From NCBI RefSeq assembly GCF_036347135.1, contig NZ_CP108938.1:10354001-10418000 (forward strand): a DNA stretch of 64,000 nt. The letters are read 5' to 3'. Positions 1 to 8,756 of this stretch are shown piece after piece (position 1 is the first letter of the stretch; each line of letters opens with the position of its first letter). The notes below the pieces were generated by a model that did not search any database, was not told where the DNA came from, and saw only the letters and a list, made by a program, of their open reading frames with translations. This DNA is from Streptomyces sp. NBC_00775 (GTDB lineage: Bacteria; Actinomycetota; Actinomycetes; Streptomycetales; Streptomycetaceae). The position numbers were made by a program, and so were the translations under genes.

Positions 1-424
1 GCCAGTCGGCGGCGATCCACTGCGGCACCAGCGCGTCGAGCGCGCGCTCCACCTCGCCGCCGACGAGGTCGTCCACCACCCACCAGGAGACCTCGCCGTC
101 GGAGCCGGTGCGCTCGGGCGGGTCGATGTAGACGCAGCCGAGGATCGCCGTCTCCTCCTCGTCCAGCAGCGCGTAGTTGAACGACTGGTGCGCGGCTATC
201 TCCTTCTCGTGCCGCAGCAAGTCGATGCGGTCCTCTTCATAGGTCATCGTCTCCTTGGGCCAGGCCCAGGCCGGGCCGAAGATCTCCCACAAGCGCTCTC
301 GGGAGCCCATCACGGCGGGGTAGTCGATCGCGGTGTCCGCCTCCCGGATCGGCCGCAGATGCAGCGCGGTGTCGGGCACGGGCACGTAGACGGGGTGGAC
401 GAAGTCCCCAGGAAGCCAACTCAT
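1..424 (-). CDS. GNAT-like N-acetyltransferase, C-terminus cut by window edge
   Basis: Starts with ATG at 424 (MSWLPGDFVHPVYVPVPDT) and runs out of the window at base 1, so about 141 residues are visible. The pattern LHLRPIREAD near residue 22, then a stretch ending FNYALLDEEETAILGCVYI (a beta-strand that usually lines acetyl-CoA) and VSWWVVDDL, fits the N-terminal half of a GCN5-related acetyltransferase. The acetyl-CoA loop (Q/RxxGxG/A) would lie beyond the edge, so family placement is by fold pattern only. The substrate is unknown. No operon partner is visible; the next gene is on the other strand. Confidence 0.7.
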   Translation of the reverse strand, partial: MSWLPGDFVHPVYVPVPDTALHLRPIREADTAIDYPAVMGSRERLWEIFGPAWAWPKETMTYEEDRIDLLRHEKEIAAHQSFNYALLDEEETAILGCVYIDPPERTGSDGEVSWWVVDDLVGGEVERALDALVPQWIAADW

Positions 425-732
425 AAGGGCCGAGGCTACAGCCGGTCGACGCGGGACGATCCAGGCGGCGGGGGCGCTACGGCGGACGACCACCGGGCTC
501 CGCCTCGGCGAGGGGGAGAGCGGGCGTTGCTATCTGTCCTGGACCGTGCGGAGGTGGCCTGCGGCGTTGGTGATGGGGCTAAGTCACGCTGGTGCCTGCG
601 ACGTTCTGGGCCACGGAGAAGCCGACCTTGGAGCCGGTGATCGAACCGCAATTCTGAAGAAGCGCCGTAAGCATCCGCCTGCCTAGCGTTGCGAAGTACG
701 AGGGACGACCTGCAACGGGAGGGGACATCATC
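425..732. other. Intergenic region, no gene seen
   Basis: Lies between a minus-strand acetyltransferase and a plus-strand methyltransferase, so it should hold two divergent promoters. Frames are open only by base composition and give arginine- and proline-rich nonsense. The only clear signal is the ribosome binding site GGGAGGGG just before the methyltransferase start. Confidence 0.5.
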
Positions 733-1608
733 ATGGGCGACGAGCAAGCTGCGGCGGTGGACAGTACGGCGGAGCGGGTCGCCTTGTGGCGGGCCATGCA
801 CGTCCAGGTCGATCCGCCGCCACACGTGCTCGAGGACGAGGTCGGCCTGCGGCTGGCGGCCCCGGACGACGGCTGGCGCCGCCGCCCGGACATGGACCCG
901 CACGCCATGAGGCGCGTTCGGGCGGGCATCGTGGCCCGGGCTCGTTTCGTCGAGGATCTGGTCGTCGAGCAGGTCGGTCGGGGCGTCGGTCAGTACGTCA
1001 TCCTCGGCGCGGGCCTGGACACCTTCGCGCAGCGCAGGCCGGAGATCGCCTCCCGCCTACGGGTGTTCGAGGTCGACCAGCCCGGCCCGCAGGCCTGGAA
1101 GCGGCAGCGCCTGATGGAGCTCGGCTTCGGTGTCCCCGAGTGGCTGCGGCTCGTGCCGGTCGACTTCGAAGCGGGCGACTCGTGGTGGGAGCAGCTGGTG
1201 GCCGCCGGCTTCGACGCGGGGCAACCGGCGGTGGTGGCCTCCACGGGCGTCTCCATGTACCTCACCAAGGACGCGAACGCGGCCACACTGCGCCAGGTGG
1301 CAGTGCTCGCCCCCGGTTCCACGCTGGCCATGTCGTTCATGCCGCCGCTGGAGCTCGTAGATGAGGAGGCTCGCCCCATGCGCCAGGCGGCGGAGCACGG
1401 CGCCCGAGCATCAGGGACGCCCTTCATCAGCTTCTTCACCCCGCAGGAGATGCTGGCACTGGCCCGCGACATGGGTTTGAAAGAGGCCCGGCATGTGTCG
1501 GCGGCCATGCTCAACCAGCGCTACTTCGCCGACAGGACGGACCGTCTTCGGACGTCCAGCGCAGAGGAACTGCTCGTGGCGACGACGTACGAGTTCCCCC
1601 GCGATTGA
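733..1608 (+). CDS. Class I SAM-dependent methyltransferase (LCM/TIGR00027 family)
   Basis: A 291-residue protein starting at ATG 733 behind GGGAGGGG. SAM-binding motif I is seen as VILGAGLDTFAQR near residue 97, followed by an acidic end of strand beta-2 (VFEVDQP) and VVASTGVSMYL near residue 168. This order is typical of the leucine-carboxyl-methyltransferase-like family often annotated as TIGR00027 in actinobacteria. Members transfer a methyl group from S-adenosylmethionine to mostly unknown substrates, some of them small-molecule carboxylates. Length fits the family. It is monocistronic by context; the next gene starts 70 bp downstream with its own promoter-like sequence. Confidence 0.85.
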   Translation: MGDEQAAAVDSTAERVALWRAMHVQVDPPPHVLEDEVGLRLAAPDDGWRRRPDMDPHAMRRVRAGIVARARFVEDLVVEQVGRGVGQYVILGAGLDTFAQRRPEIASRLRVFEVDQPGPQAWKRQRLMELGFGVPEWLRLVPVDFEAGDSWWEQLVAAGFDAGQPAVVASTGVSMYLTKDANAATLRQVAVLAPGSTLAMSFMPPLELVDEEARPMRQAAEHGARASGTPFISFFTPQEMLALARDMGLKEARHVSAAMLNQRYFADRTDRLRTSSAEELLVATTYEFPRD

Positions 1609-1677
1609 GACGGGAGTGCGAAGCGGGCGATGGTGTGGTGCCACCACGCCCGATCACCGCCCTGGCAAGATGGCGGC

Positions 1678-2031
1678 ATGGAACGTGTGCTTGGAGTCGG
1701 TGGCTACTTCCTGCGGGCCGCCGACCCGGTGGCCCTGGGCGCGTGGTACCGCGATTGCCTGGGCCTGGACGCCGATGAGAACGGCCTGTGGCGTCAGGAC
1801 GCCGGGCTGACGGTGTTCGCGACGTTCGAGTCCGAGAGCGACTACTTCGGGTCCCGCGCCCAGCAGACCATGCTCAACTTCCGGGTCCGCGACCTGGAAG
1901 CGATGCTCGCGCAATTGCGCGCCAAGGGAGCGGACGTGGCTGAAGAGACGCAGGACATGGAGGGTGTCGGTCGATTCGGCTGGGTCACCGATCCTGAGGG
2001 CAATCGGGTCGAGCTGTGGCAGCCAGCCTGA
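1678..2031 (+). CDS. VOC (glyoxalase/bleomycin resistance) family protein
   Basis: 117 residues, a single vicinal-oxygen-chelate module. It begins MERVLGVGGYFLRAADP, then LGAWYRDCLGLDAD, and ends WVTDPEGNRVELWQP, the classic VOC tail carrying the metal-ligand Glu. The start at 1678 is preferred over an upstream in-frame ATG at 1630 because the VOC fold begins directly here. There is no Shine-Dalgarno sequence; CAAGAT lies six bases upstream, suggesting a leaderless transcript. Members are small metal-dependent dioxygenases, isomerases or antibiotic-binding proteins. The specific function cannot be read from the sequence. Confidence 0.85.
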   Translation: MERVLGVGGYFLRAADPVALGAWYRDCLGLDADENGLWRQDAGLTVFATFESESDYFGSRAQQTMLNFRVRDLEAMLAQLRAKGADVAEETQDMEGVGRFGWVTDPEGNRVELWQPA

Positions 2032-2239
2032 CCGCGTCTTCACGCAGACGGTGACGTGCTGGTGGCCCACCAGGTTGTCGAGGTGTGAACCATGGTCAGG
2101 CCTGTGCGGCCATGTCCCCATTCGCCTTCTGCGGGCTGTCACGGGGACGCCTTGTCGAGCTTGTCACCGAACTCGCGCCACGGTGGGTGGCGCGATGCGA
2201 GTCCGTCAGACTGCTGGTCATCACTGCGGCCCGTCATGT

Positions 2240-2998
2240 TCAGGCTGTCAGTTCGGTTTGATCTGCCACGGGGGAGACGGTGTCCTGGCGGATGTACCAC
2301 TCGGTGGAGAGAATCCGCTCCCGGACGGCTTCCGGGAGGCCCGCGAGCAGACCCGGTGCGGCCCCTCGCTCCACCTCGGTGCGATGGGCCAGCACGGCAG
2401 CCCATTTCTGCTCCAGCCAAGGGCTGACATCGACAGTCGCGGTGATCCGCTCGTCCGGAACACTGTTCATCGCCTTCCCGGCACGGGCCAGGTCGCTCAG
2501 CGTCCGTACAGCCGAGTGCGGGTGCGTGGCCAGGTAGAGGGCGCTCGGCTGCCAGGGGTCACCCGCACCCGGATAGAGCCGTTCAAGTCCGGCTGCCTGG
2601 ACTGCGAGCGTGGTCACCCGGTGGGTGTGCACATGGTCCGGATGACCGGTCAGCCCACCGTAGGCGTCGTGGGTGACCACGACCTCCGGACGAAACTCCC
2701 GCACCTGCGCGACCAACCGCCCCACCGTCTCATCGAGCGGCGCATCGCAGAACCGCACGCTGCCCGAAGCTGACTGAGGTGCCCAGGCGTCGGCGTAACC
2801 GAGCATGCGAGGCTCGTCTGCGCCGAGGATCCGAAGCGCTTCGGCCAGTTCCGCGCCGCGCTGAGTGTGAGCGGCCCAGGTCGCCGTAACAACCGCAGTT
2901 CGAGCCCCTGCGGCCGCGTGCCGGGCAAGCACTCCGCCCGACCACAGGGACTCGTCGTCCGGGTGAGCGAAGACCGCGAGCAGACTCGGCACCGGCAT
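2240..2998 (-). CDS. PIG-L (LmbE) family zinc deacetylase
   Basis: 252 residues from ATG 2998, chosen because GGAAGG lies eight bases upstream and the fold starts at once (MPVPSLLAVFAHPDDESLWS). AHPDDE is the zinc and catalytic-base motif of GlcNAc-deacetylase-like enzymes; the third metal ligand is in HPDHVHTH near residue 130. Family members deacetylate sugars or sugar conjugates such as mycothiol intermediates, mycothiol S-conjugates, or antibiotic precursors. The protein lacks a signal peptide and is probably cytosolic. It is not next to other mycothiol genes, so the substrate is open. It is followed downstream by a methyl- or VOC-type gene on the other strand. Confidence 0.88.
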   Translation of the reverse strand: MPVPSLLAVFAHPDDESLWSGGVLARHAAAGARTAVVTATWAAHTQRGAELAEALRILGADEPRMLGYADAWAPQSASGSVRFCDAPLDETVGRLVAQVREFRPEVVVTHDAYGGLTGHPDHVHTHRVTTLAVQAAGLERLYPGAGDPWQPSALYLATHPHSAVRTLSDLARAGKAMNSVPDERITATVDVSPWLEQKWAAVLAHRTEVERGAAPGLLAGLPEAVRERILSTEWYIRQDTVSPVADQTELTA

Positions 2999-3311
2999 CG
3001 ACAGATCACCTTCCAGAGCGAAGAGCGCCTGATCGTATGCCTTGATGACGCGCCCAGTTCGGCGTGCGGACCTCCACAATCGACCGGGCTGTCGGCCTTG
3101 CCACCGCTACGTTTCACAAGCCGGTTGGCCGGTGAAGGCGAGTGACTCTCGAAGTCGCGTGCATCGGGTAATCAAGCGAGAGTACGACCCCCATTCTCGC
3201 GTTGATACGACGGTCGCACCTCGGGGTCTGGCCCAAGTTCTGTGGTGGTGCGTCAGCGCTCAGCGGATCACGTGCCTGATCTGCGACAGCGAGCCGCCGG
3301 GCTCCGGGCGT
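2999..3311. other. Intergenic region upstream of the PIG-L gene
   Basis: Holds the promoter of the PIG-L deacetylase and the 3' flank of the RmlD-like reductase, both on the minus strand. No convincing coding frame. The short stretch around 3180-3215 is less GC-rich (ATCAAGCGAGAGTACG) and could hold the promoter. Confidence 0.4.
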
Positions 3312-4139
3312 TCAAGCCGCCGGGGTGAGGAACTGGTGGCCGCCGCGCAGCGTGGTGCGCAGTTGGCGCTGGGTCGCGCGGCTGTCGAGGCGTACGTCGA
3401 GGCCCCCGGGAAGCTTGCTGTCTGCCCGCAGACCCGTGGGCAGTCGGGAGTGGTCGAGTCCGTCGCGCCTGGCTATGAGGATGCCGAGTTCGTGACGGCT
3501 GAGGGCTTCATTGCCACCGAGATGGTGGATGCCGCTCGCATCTTTCGACGCGAGTTCCATGAGAGCTGCGGCCAAGTCGGCCACATGCACCGGGCAACGG
3601 ATGTCGTCTGTGAACAAGACGCCGGCACCGGGCTCGGCGGCAAGTTCGTGCACAGCACGTTCGTGTACGGACTGCCCGTCGCCGATGATCAGCGAGGTGC
3701 GGGCGACCACGGCGTCCGGATGAACGAGAAGAACCCCTGTCTCCGCCGCGGCCTTCGCTGCCCCGTACGGGGTGACGGGATCGGGTAGGCAGGACTCGTC
3801 GTAGTGGACGCGGGCGCCGGAGAACACGGCGTCACTGGAGACATGGATCAGCCGGATGCCGGACTTCGCCGCAGCCATCGCCAGACGGACAGGACCCTCG
3901 GCCGTGACCGTCCAGTCCGCCTTACCGCTCGATGCGTTGACGATGACACGAGGGCTGACCTCGGCCACGACCGCTTCCACGCTGCCGGGATCCCGCAGGT
4001 CGAGGGCGTGCCACGCGACCTCTTGAGTGCTCCCGGGCCTGGTCGCGTAGGTCGCGGCCGTCGTGTCCCCGGCCACTGCCGCTTGCCGGACCAGCTCGGC
4101 ACCCAAGAACCCGGAACCACCAACGATCAAAACCGTCAC
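3312..4139 (-). CDS. RmlD-like NAD(P)-dependent sugar-nucleotide reductase / SDR
   Basis: 275 residues from a GTG at 4139 (VTVLIVGGSGFLGAELVRQ). The Rossmann glycine motif GGSGFLG is at residues 7-13. VSSDAVFSG near 110 and the catalytic pair in TPYGAAKAAAE (Tyr-x3-Lys) near 133 match dTDP-4-dehydrorhamnose reductase and related extended SDRs. TDDIRCPVHVADLA near 185 is the typical RmlD region before the C-terminal substrate domain. The reading frame stays open far upstream to 5195, but that part is antisense to phzF and is not credible. No other rhamnose genes are nearby, so a general sugar or small-ketone reductase role is inferred. Confidence 0.85.
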   Translation of the reverse strand: MTVLIVGGSGFLGAELVRQAAVAGDTTAATYATRPGSTQEVAWHALDLRDPGSVEAVVAEVSPRVIVNASSGKADWTVTAEGPVRLAMAAAKSGIRLIHVSSDAVFSGARVHYDESCLPDPVTPYGAAKAAAETGVLLVHPDAVVARTSLIIGDGQSVHERAVHELAAEPGAGVLFTDDIRCPVHVADLAAALMELASKDASGIHHLGGNEALSRHELGILIARRDGLDHSRLPTGLRADSKLPGGLDVRLDSRATQRQLRTTLRGGHQFLTPAA

Positions 4140-4259
4140 GACGCGACACCCTAGCCGGGCCGTGCCGAGAGGAAGCACCACAGAAGTTGAGCCAGAGCCG
4201 CAACTCGCGTACACAGCCATCCGGGAATGGCCCCGGGCCCGCCCGGTGTTGCCGCGAGC

Positions 4260-5135
4260 ATGACGACGAATGAGCCCCGCCCCGAGGTGCTGCGATACAC
4301 CGCCTTCTCCAGTGACCCCGCCGGCGGAAACCCCGCCGGCGTCGTTCTGGACGCCAGCGCCCTGGACGACAGTGACATGCTGGCCATCGCCGCCGATCTC
4401 GGATACTCGGAGTCCGCGTTCCTGACCGCGCCCCCGGAGGGCCTCGGCGGCCAGGAGGGACGGGCGTACAGCGTCCGGTACTTCAGCCCCAAGGCCGAGG
4501 TGCCGTTCTGCGGGCACGCCACCGTCGCGACCGCCGTCGCGCTTGCCGAGCGGATTGGCTCCGGGGAGCTGGTGTTCGCGACGCGGGCGGGCACCGTGCC
4601 GGTGGAGGTGGCCGAGGAGGGCGGGACGTTCCGGGCCACGCTCACCAGTGTCGAGCCGCACATCGAGGAGATCGCCGACGCCGACCTCGATGAGGCGCTC
4701 GCCGCGCTCGGCTGGCCGGTAGCCGATCTCGACCCGGCCTTCCCGCCCCGTATCGCGTTCGCCGGCGCCCGCCATCTCGTCCTCGCGGCGGCGACGCGTG
4801 CCCGCCTCGCGGATCTCGCGTACGACTTCGCGCGCCTCGAAGCCCTGATGCGCCGCTTGGACCTGACCACGGTCCAGTTGGTATGGCGGGAGTCGGCCAC
4901 CGTCTTCCATGTCCGTGACCCCTTCCCCGTCGGCGGCGTCGTCGAGGACCCGGCGACCGGCGCCGCGGCCGCCGCGTTCGGTGCGTACGCGCGTGAGCTC
5001 GGCCTGGTCCCCGAGGACGCCGTCCTCACCCTGCATCAGGGCGAGGACCTGGGTCGCCCCGGCGAGCTCACCGTGACGCTGCGCGCGGGAGACCCGCGCG
5101 TCCATGTCAGCGGCGCAGGAACTCGTATCAGCTGA
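4260..5135 (+). CDS. PhzF family isomerase/epimerase
   Basis: 291 residues from ATG 4260 (MTTNEPRPEVLRYTAFSSD). Matches the phenazine-biosynthesis PhzF fold: SDPAGGNPAGVVLD at about 17-30, the conserved catalytic-glutamate motif YSESAFLTAP near 55, FCGHATVATAVAL near 88, and the second-half motif DPATGAAAAAFGAYA near 235. The family is a diaminopimelate-epimerase-like two-domain fold that catalyses proton shuffling. True PhzF acts in phenazine synthesis, but most Streptomyces copies stand alone with no phz operon, as here. An in-frame ATG at 4227 would add eleven unlikely residues. It diverges from the RmlD-like gene with about 120 bp between starts. Confidence 0.88.
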   Translation: MTTNEPRPEVLRYTAFSSDPAGGNPAGVVLDASALDDSDMLAIAADLGYSESAFLTAPPEGLGGQEGRAYSVRYFSPKAEVPFCGHATVATAVALAERIGSGELVFATRAGTVPVEVAEEGGTFRATLTSVEPHIEEIADADLDEALAALGWPVADLDPAFPPRIAFAGARHLVLAAATRARLADLAYDFARLEALMRRLDLTTVQLVWRESATVFHVRDPFPVGGVVEDPATGAAAAAFGAYARELGLVPEDAVLTLHQGEDLGRPGELTVTLRAGDPRVHVSGAGTRIS

Positions 5136-5534
5136 AGCGTCAGCCATGACGGCAGTGCGGGCACAGATCTCCCCAGTGGTCACGGAGGATCGCAATTCCG
5201 TGATCGCCGGGCCCGTGCCTCATCCACTCCCGGGTGCTCCATCGCACCTGTCCGCGCGAGCTCTTCGCGGATGACTTCGGCGGACTTCAGGAGTCCCCGG
5301 GAGGCATTTCCTTCTCGTCGAGCATGGTCCCGACTGTCGGGAAGTCCTCTGGGCGTGGGTGTTCCAGGCTGTCCGTGAGGTTCACGAAACACGATGCCGA
5401 CCCCCAACACGAGCTGCCCGTACGGTCACCGGTCCGGCGTTGCCGTTCCCCCCGGTGCCCGCGGCCACAACGTGCGCCAGGCCGCCGAGCACGTAAAGGT
5501 GCCGCAGGCCCAGCCCGTTCACCGGGTACGCGCC
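5136..5534. other. Intergenic region, no supported gene
   Basis: About 400 bases between convergent phzF and the DUF1801 gene. Minus-strand frames give short plausible-looking strings (for example TVGTMLDEKEMPPGDS around 5290-5340), but none has a start with a ribosome binding site and the frames change, so this may be a decayed gene. I see no recognisable family. Confidence 0.35.
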
Positions 5535-5984
5535 TCAGCTCACCGCCTGCTTCACGAGCGCACCGATCCGCGCCTCCACGTCGGCCGTCACCCCGGTCAG
5601 GGCGAAACCGGCCGCCCACATCGTGCCGTCGTCCAGCTTCGCCTGGTCGCTGAACCCGAGCGTCGCGTAGCGCGCCTTGAACTTCTCCGCGCTCTGGAAG
5701 AAGCAGACGACCTTGCCGTCCAGCGCATAGGCGGGCATCCCGTACCAGAGCTTCGGCGCGAGGGTCGGCGCGCTGGCTGTGATGACGGCATGGACGCGCT
5801 CGGCCATGATCCGGTCCGAGTCCTGCATCTCGGCGATCTTCGCGAGCACGTCCCGCTCCGCCTCCGCCGCCTTGTCCGCGCGCGAGCTGCGGCGGGCCGC
5901 CGTCTTCAGCTCTTTGGCGTGGTCCTTCATCGCGGCCCGCTCCTCGGCTGTGAATCCCCCGTGCGTGCTGTCGGTGTTGCTCAT
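5535..5984 (-). CDS. DUF1801 / iron chaperone-like protein (YdhG family)
   Basis: 149 residues, ATG at 5984 preceded by AAGGGGG. The N-terminal 55 residues are charged and helical ([17 protein letters not shown]). The C-terminal part is the DUF1801 fold shared with frataxin-like proteins: [19 protein letters not shown] near 90-108 and [18 protein letters not shown] near 115-132. Bacillus relatives (YdhG/Fra type) deliver iron for Fe-S and heme assembly; in Streptomyces the role is unproven. A stand-alone gene on the minus strand, followed upstream by a decayed stretch. Confidence 0.85.
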   Translation of the reverse strand: MSNTDSTHGGFTAEERAAMKDHAKELKTAARRSSRADKAAEAERDVLAKIAEMQDSDRIMAERVHAVITASAPTLAPKLWYGMPAYALDGKVVCFFQSAEKFKARYATLGFSDQAKLDDGTMWAAGFALTGVTADVEARIGALVKQAVS

Positions 5985-6084
5985 GGCGGAGTTCCCCCTT
6001 GAAGATCTTGATGTGCGGGATCTTGCGAGGGGACCATATCTTGGCCCACTGACAGCCGGGAGCGTTTCTCCTGTCTGCTCACCT

Positions 6085-6250
6085 CTGATCTTGATATCGA
6101 TGATCTGCACCGTCATGTCGGTGCGGGGCAGAGGCCGTTGCCCATTGCCCAGGCGCTGGGCACGGATCCGCGCACCCTCCGCTCTGCGCTCACGGGGCAT
6201 CCGGCTTTGGTGCCGAGCGTCCACCCGAAGCCACGCCGCCGAGGACAACA
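6085..6250 (+). pseudogene. Fragment of a helix-turn-helix protein
   Basis: A plus-strand frame reads [20 protein letters not shown] followed by [20 protein letters not shown], which looks like a winged or resolvase-type helix-turn-helix (glutamine-rich turn, [10 protein letters not shown] recognition helix). It has no start codon with a ribosome binding site, and the frame degenerates to basic residues after 6220. Likely a leftover of a longer regulator or recombinase inserted between the DUF1801 and SDR genes. Assignment rests on pattern only. Confidence 0.3.
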
Positions 6251-6307
6251 ACCACGGAGGCCGTCGGCCGCGGGGGCCGTCTGCTCTCCAGGGGCGGGGC
6301 GTCGGCG

Positions 6308-7048
6308 TCAGACGATGTGGCGACCGCCGTCCACCGTCAGGACGTCGCCGGTCGTGTACGCCGCGTTGGTGAGGTAGTTCACCGCCTCGGCGACGTCCTC
6401 GGGCGTGCCGACGCGATGCAGCGGGGTGTTCGCGGTGATCCACTCCCGGGAGCTCTCCCAGACCTGCTCGGCCTCGTCGTACCAGGGGGTGTCGACCAGG
6501 CCCGGCGCGACCGCGTTGACCCTGATGTCGGGGCCGAGTTGGGAGGCGAGCAGGCGGGTCATGTGGTTGAGCGCGGCCTTGCTCACCGCGTAGGGGACGG
6601 AGCTGCCCAGGGCGCGGGTGGCTGAGACGGACGAGATGTTGACGACCGAGGCGGCGTCGGACTTCCTCAGATGCGGGACGGCGGCGGCGGTCAGCTGCCA
6701 TGCGCCGAAGACGTTGACGTCGAAGATCTCCCGCCAGACCTCGACGTCCGCGGCCTCCAGGTCGTCCAGCGGGATGAAGCGGGTGGTGCCCGCGTTGTTC
6801 ACGAGGATGTCGAGGCGGCCGTAGGCGTCGATCGCGGCCTGGACGATCCGCCGGGCGTCCGCACCATCGGCCACGTCTCCCTGTACGTACACCGCGTCCG
6901 GCAACTCGGTCGCGAGATCCTTCCCCGCCACCTCGCTCCGGGCCGAGTTGACGACGATCCGAAAGCCTTCCGCGGCCAGCCGCCGGGCGACGGCGGCTCC
7001 GATCCCTGACGACGAACCGGTGATGAGTGCGACGCGGCTGTCCATCAT
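6308..7048 (-). CDS. Short-chain dehydrogenase/reductase (classical SDR)
   Basis: 246 residues from ATG 7048 (a second ATG follows directly) with GGGGGC upstream. All classical SDR landmarks are present: [19 protein letters not shown] at 7-25 (TGxxxGxG), [12 protein letters not shown] near 83 (NNAG), a Ser around [24 protein letters not shown] (YxxxK) near 155, and the C-terminal [12 protein letters not shown]. The length equals the FabG-like family norm. Members reduce or oxidise hydroxy/keto groups with NAD(P)H in the cytosol. The substrate is unknown; FabG itself is unlikely because no fatty-acid genes are near. Confidence 0.9.
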   Translation of the reverse strand: MMDSRVALITGSSSGIGAAVARRLAAEGFRIVVNSARSEVAGKDLATELPDAVYVQGDVADGADARRIVQAAIDAYGRLDILVNNAGTTRFIPLDDLEAADVEVWREIFDVNVFGAWQLTAAAVPHLRKSDAASVVNISSVSATRALGSSVPYAVSKAALNHMTRLLASQLGPDIRVNAVAPGLVDTPWYDEAEQVWESSREWITANTPLHRVGTPEDVAEAVNYLTNAAYTTGDVLTVDGGRHIV

Positions 7049-7306
7049 TTACGCCCCCTTGAGTGATTGATCGTTGACGTGTCGAGACGCGAAGCACAGT
7101 CTACCGTAAGACGGAATTGATCTTCCGCAATGTGGAAGTTGAGTGGAATCCCTTCCCTGGGAACCCATGCGAATCCGGGCAATGTGGCCCGACCGTCGCA
7201 CCCTGCTTTCCGGTTGCCGCGGCCCCCGTACGTCCGGGGCGATTCGGTCGTTTCCTCGAGCCCGGTGAGAGCTCGGGTGATCCGCGACAGAACATGAGGG
7301 GGGTTC

Positions 7307-7850
7307 ATGGGTGCGCCACGCGTCCGGTCAACTGGCGTCGGCAACGGGGGAGTTCACCGCCTGGTCGCCGAGCGGGTACGGGAGGCGCCCGCGGCGCTGG
7401 CCGTACGCGAGGCACCCACCGGCCGCGAACTCAACTACCGGCGCCTGTGGGAGAGTTCCGGCCGCATGGCCGCCCGCCTCGCCGAACACGGCATCGGCCC
7501 CGGGAGCGTGGTCGCCCTCGACCTGGACCGGGGCGCCGACCTCGTCGTCGCACTCCTCGGCGTCGTACGCACCGGCGCCTCCTACCTGCCCCTCGACGGC
7601 CACGCCACGCATCTTCCGCGTCCTGGCCCACCAGCGCCTCCCCTTCGACCGGCTGGCCGCCCGGCTCGGCCTCGACGGCCTCGCCGACATCGGGTTCGTC
7701 CTGCAGAACGCCCCGGCCGTCACCCCCACCGCCCGGTGGGCCCCGCCCGAGCTGCTGCCCACCGGCACCGCCAAGCAGGACCTCTCCCTCGTGCTCATAC
7801 AGCTGCCAGACCATTTCGGCGGCCACCGCGCCCACGCCTTCTTGGCGGAG
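7307..7850 (+). pseudogene. NRPS remnant: adenylation-domain start fused to condensation-domain end
   Basis: Translation starts at ATG 7307 with a strong site (AGGGGGG). The first 80 residues are the beginning of an NRPS adenylation domain: VHRLVAERVREAPAALAV, ELNYRRLWESSGRMAARLAE, GVVRTGASYLPLDG. At about 7600 the frame shifts by one, and the sequence becomes the end of a condensation domain: RVLAHQRLPFDRLAARLGL then DIGFVLQNAPAVTP, ending around 7850. The rest of the adenylation domain, carrier domain and first half of the condensation domain are missing. This is a deletion scar of a once larger synthetase gene. Confidence 0.75.
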
Positions 7851-7925
7851 CCCAAACCGCGTGTTCGGGCCGTCGTCGTGAGCGGACGGGCAATGTCATC
7901 GGTTGCCAGTAGGTTGGTCGCCGTG

Positions 7926-8456
7926 ATGGTGGGCACGGAAGAGACCCGGCTGGTCGTCCTGCGGGGCAACAGCGCGTCGGGCAAGTCGAGCGTCGCGGGA
8001 GGCCTCCGCGAGAAGTTCGGCCGGGGCCTGGCCCTGGTCGGCCAGGACAACCTTCGCCGGGTCGTGCTGCGCGAGCGGGACCGGCCGGGCGCGGTGAACG
8101 TGGGGCTGATCGACACCGTCGCCCGCTATGCCCTGGACGCCGGGTATCACGTCGTTCTGGAGGGCATCCTGTACACCGACCACTATGGCGACATGCTCGC
8201 GCAGCTGCGCGCGGACCACCGCGGTCCGACCCACAGCTATTACCTGCACGTGCCGTTCGCGGAGACTCTCGCCCGCCATGCCAGCAAGCCGATCGCCGGC
8301 GAAGTGGGCGAGACGGATCTGCGCGACTGGTACCGGGAACTCGATCTCCTGCCCGGCGGAACCGAGACCGTGATCGGCGCCGACAGTACCCTCGCCGCCA
8401 CCGTCGATCGCATCATGCTCGACACCGGCCTGGCCGGCCTCCGGGCGCTCTCGTAG
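7926..8456 (+). CDS. P-loop kinase (zeta-toxin / chloramphenicol-phosphotransferase-like)
   Basis: 176 residues from ATG 7926; upstream in-frame GTG 7923 and ATG 7893 are alternatives. Walker A is LRGNSASGKSSVAGGLR at about residues 9-25, followed by LVGQDNLRRVVLRERD, VVLEGILYTDHYGDML near 80 and HSYYLHVPFAETLARH. This layout matches small AAA/P-loop kinases annotated as kinase or chloramphenicol phosphotransferase-like. The phosphate acceptor is unknown. It lies directly behind the NRPS scar and is followed by a hairpin terminator overlapping its stop codon. Confidence 0.8.
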   Translation: MVGTEETRLVVLRGNSASGKSSVAGGLREKFGRGLALVGQDNLRRVVLRERDRPGAVNVGLIDTVARYALDAGYHVVLEGILYTDHYGDMLAQLRADHRGPTHSYYLHVPFAETLARHASKPIAGEVGETDLRDWYRELDLLPGGTETVIGADSTLAATVDRIMLDTGLAGLRALS

Positions 8457-8473
8457 AAGCGCCAGGAGGCCGG
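8434..8473 (+). terminator. Hairpin terminator of the P-loop kinase gene
   Basis: Left arm CCGGCCTCCGGGCGCT (8434-8449) pairs with AGCGCCAGGAGGCCGG (8458-8473) with one internal mismatch. The stop codon TAG lies in the loop. There is no T-tract, as is usual in Streptomyces. Confidence 0.65.
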
Positions 8474-8530
8474 TCGTGCCCTCCGGTCGCTTCCCGCAGG
8501 GGCCTAATCGGAATTCGCGTCCATGCTGAA

Positions 8531-8754
8531 CTACCCGGCAACGGTAGTGACTTCAGCTGAGCAGGCAGCGGTGAGCACGTAGCCGACCTGACGCTCTTCC
8601 AGCGCGGACCGCGGCGTCGGGTTGCCGCCGTAGACCTCGTCCCCCGCGACCCAGCCCACGCAGTGCCCGGCGTCGATGAACCGGCCGATCATGCGGGCGG
8701 CCGGCTCCGGTTTGGTCGCGAAGACGATGTCCTCGTCCAGGCCCGCGGCCCGGC
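8531..8754 (-). pseudogene. IS701-family transposase fragment
   Basis: The minus strand reads AGLDEDIVFATKPEPAARMI, then FIDAGHCVGWVAGDEVYGG and ALEERQVGYVLTAAC, ending in a TAG at 8531. GDEVYG with the preceding W(V/I)AGD is the central DDE region of IS701-type transposases. Only about 70 residues remain; both ends are lost, and the upstream end abuts the membrane-protein gene at 8757. No inverted repeats were seen. Confidence 0.7.
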
Positions 8755-8756
8755 GT

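Noticed and set aside
4140..5195. N-terminal extension of the RmlD-like gene
   Set aside because: Antisense to phzF; the Rossmann start at GTG 4139 is a complete family N-terminus.
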